From Salinivirgaceae bacterium (GTDB taxonomy: Bacteria > Bacteroidota > Bacteroidia > Bacteroidales > SZUA-534), in assembly GCA_024405635.1 (NCBI GenBank), contig JAKSOL010000003.1:1-64000 (forward strand): 64,000 bases of DNA, in the 5' to 3' direction. This document shows, piece by piece, positions 63,880 to 64,000 of the stretch. The notes below the pieces were generated by a model. It was not told the DNA's origin, ran no database searches, and was given only the letters and a program-made list of their open reading frames with translations. The position numbers and the translations under genes were made by a program. Positions within the stretch are counted from its first letter, which is position 1, and each line of letters opens with the position of its first letter.

Positions 63880-63967
63880 AATCGTGTTCCTTAAAACACC
63901 TATATGACAAACAAGTGCCACATAACCCTACCTTGTTTTTACTTTTTTTTTGAAAAAAATTATTTTT

Positions 63968-63975
63968 CAAAAGTA
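63968..63975 (-). promoter_or_regulatory. -7 element of the ACP-like gene
   Basis: TACTTTTG on the minus strand matches TAnnTTTG and would start transcription near 63960, about 80 bases before the start codon. The direct repeat CCCTACCCTAC lies just upstream of it. The -33 box is not clear. Confidence 0.4.
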
Positions 63976-64000
63976 GGGTAGGGAAATGAGTTGATTTTCA

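Overview
The window looks like a chromosomal piece of an uncultured Bacteroidales-type bacterium (phylum Bacteroidota). The evidence is: several promoters with the Bacteroidota -7 element TAnnTTTG; lineage-typical families (DUF4783, DUF5020, BspA-like leucine-rich repeats, an LeuA-type enzyme beside leuCD, rlmH next to nadC); weak ribosome binding sites; and an AT-rich base composition. No rRNA, tRNA or CRISPR array was recognised.

Layout. 1-570 is the 5' end of a leucine-rich-repeat surface protein running off the left edge. 855-6330 holds a methyltransferase, the leuC-leuD-leuA-like operon and a second methyltransferase. 6383-11735 (minus strand) holds a LysE exporter, an HD hydrolase, a giant NtrY-like histidine kinase and rlmH. 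11822-17761 is DUF4783-nadC-rlpA-nadK and an M16-type lipoprotein that lacks its zinc motif. 17900-23088 (minus) is DUF5020 followed by seven tandem paralogues of a small outer-membrane-type protein, one of them broken by an in-frame amber codon. 23350-30530 is a hybrid sensor whose kinase core is degenerate, ligA, an acyltransferase and an M23/LysM peptidase.

30582-36906 is an AT-rich accessory island. It has 55-bp hairpin repeats and a DUF234 ATPase, a DUF3791/DUF3990 module bounded by hairpin repeats, a candidate structured RNA, and a three-gene unit (TerB-like, four-helix coiled-coil membrane protein, VWA-like lipoprotein). That three-gene unit is the best candidate for an undescribed system.

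36907-54724 is mostly housekeeping: DUF58, deoxynucleoside kinase, HAD, ung, phosphoglucosamine mutase, ruvX, def, TetR with a hydrolase, rhomboid, der, era, ZIP, deacetylase and glycosyltransferase, murB, TRIC-like channel, paaK. 54740-58985 is a foreign-looking, visibly more GC-rich insert carrying pdxS-pdxT, a divergent ThiD-like/AraC fusion with an altered active site, and a higBA pair with a frameshifted toxin. It is flanked by a ~250-bp direct duplication of the 3' end of paaK. 59335-63879 holds a UvrD-type helicase, TfoX, an acyltransferase-3 membrane protein and an acyl-carrier-like protein that lacks the phosphopantetheine serine.

A recurring theme is protein families that have kept their fold but lost catalytic residues (M16, hybrid kinase, ThiD-like domain, ACP), which suggests sensing or scaffolding roles. 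All function calls come from reading motifs by eye; no database search was run.
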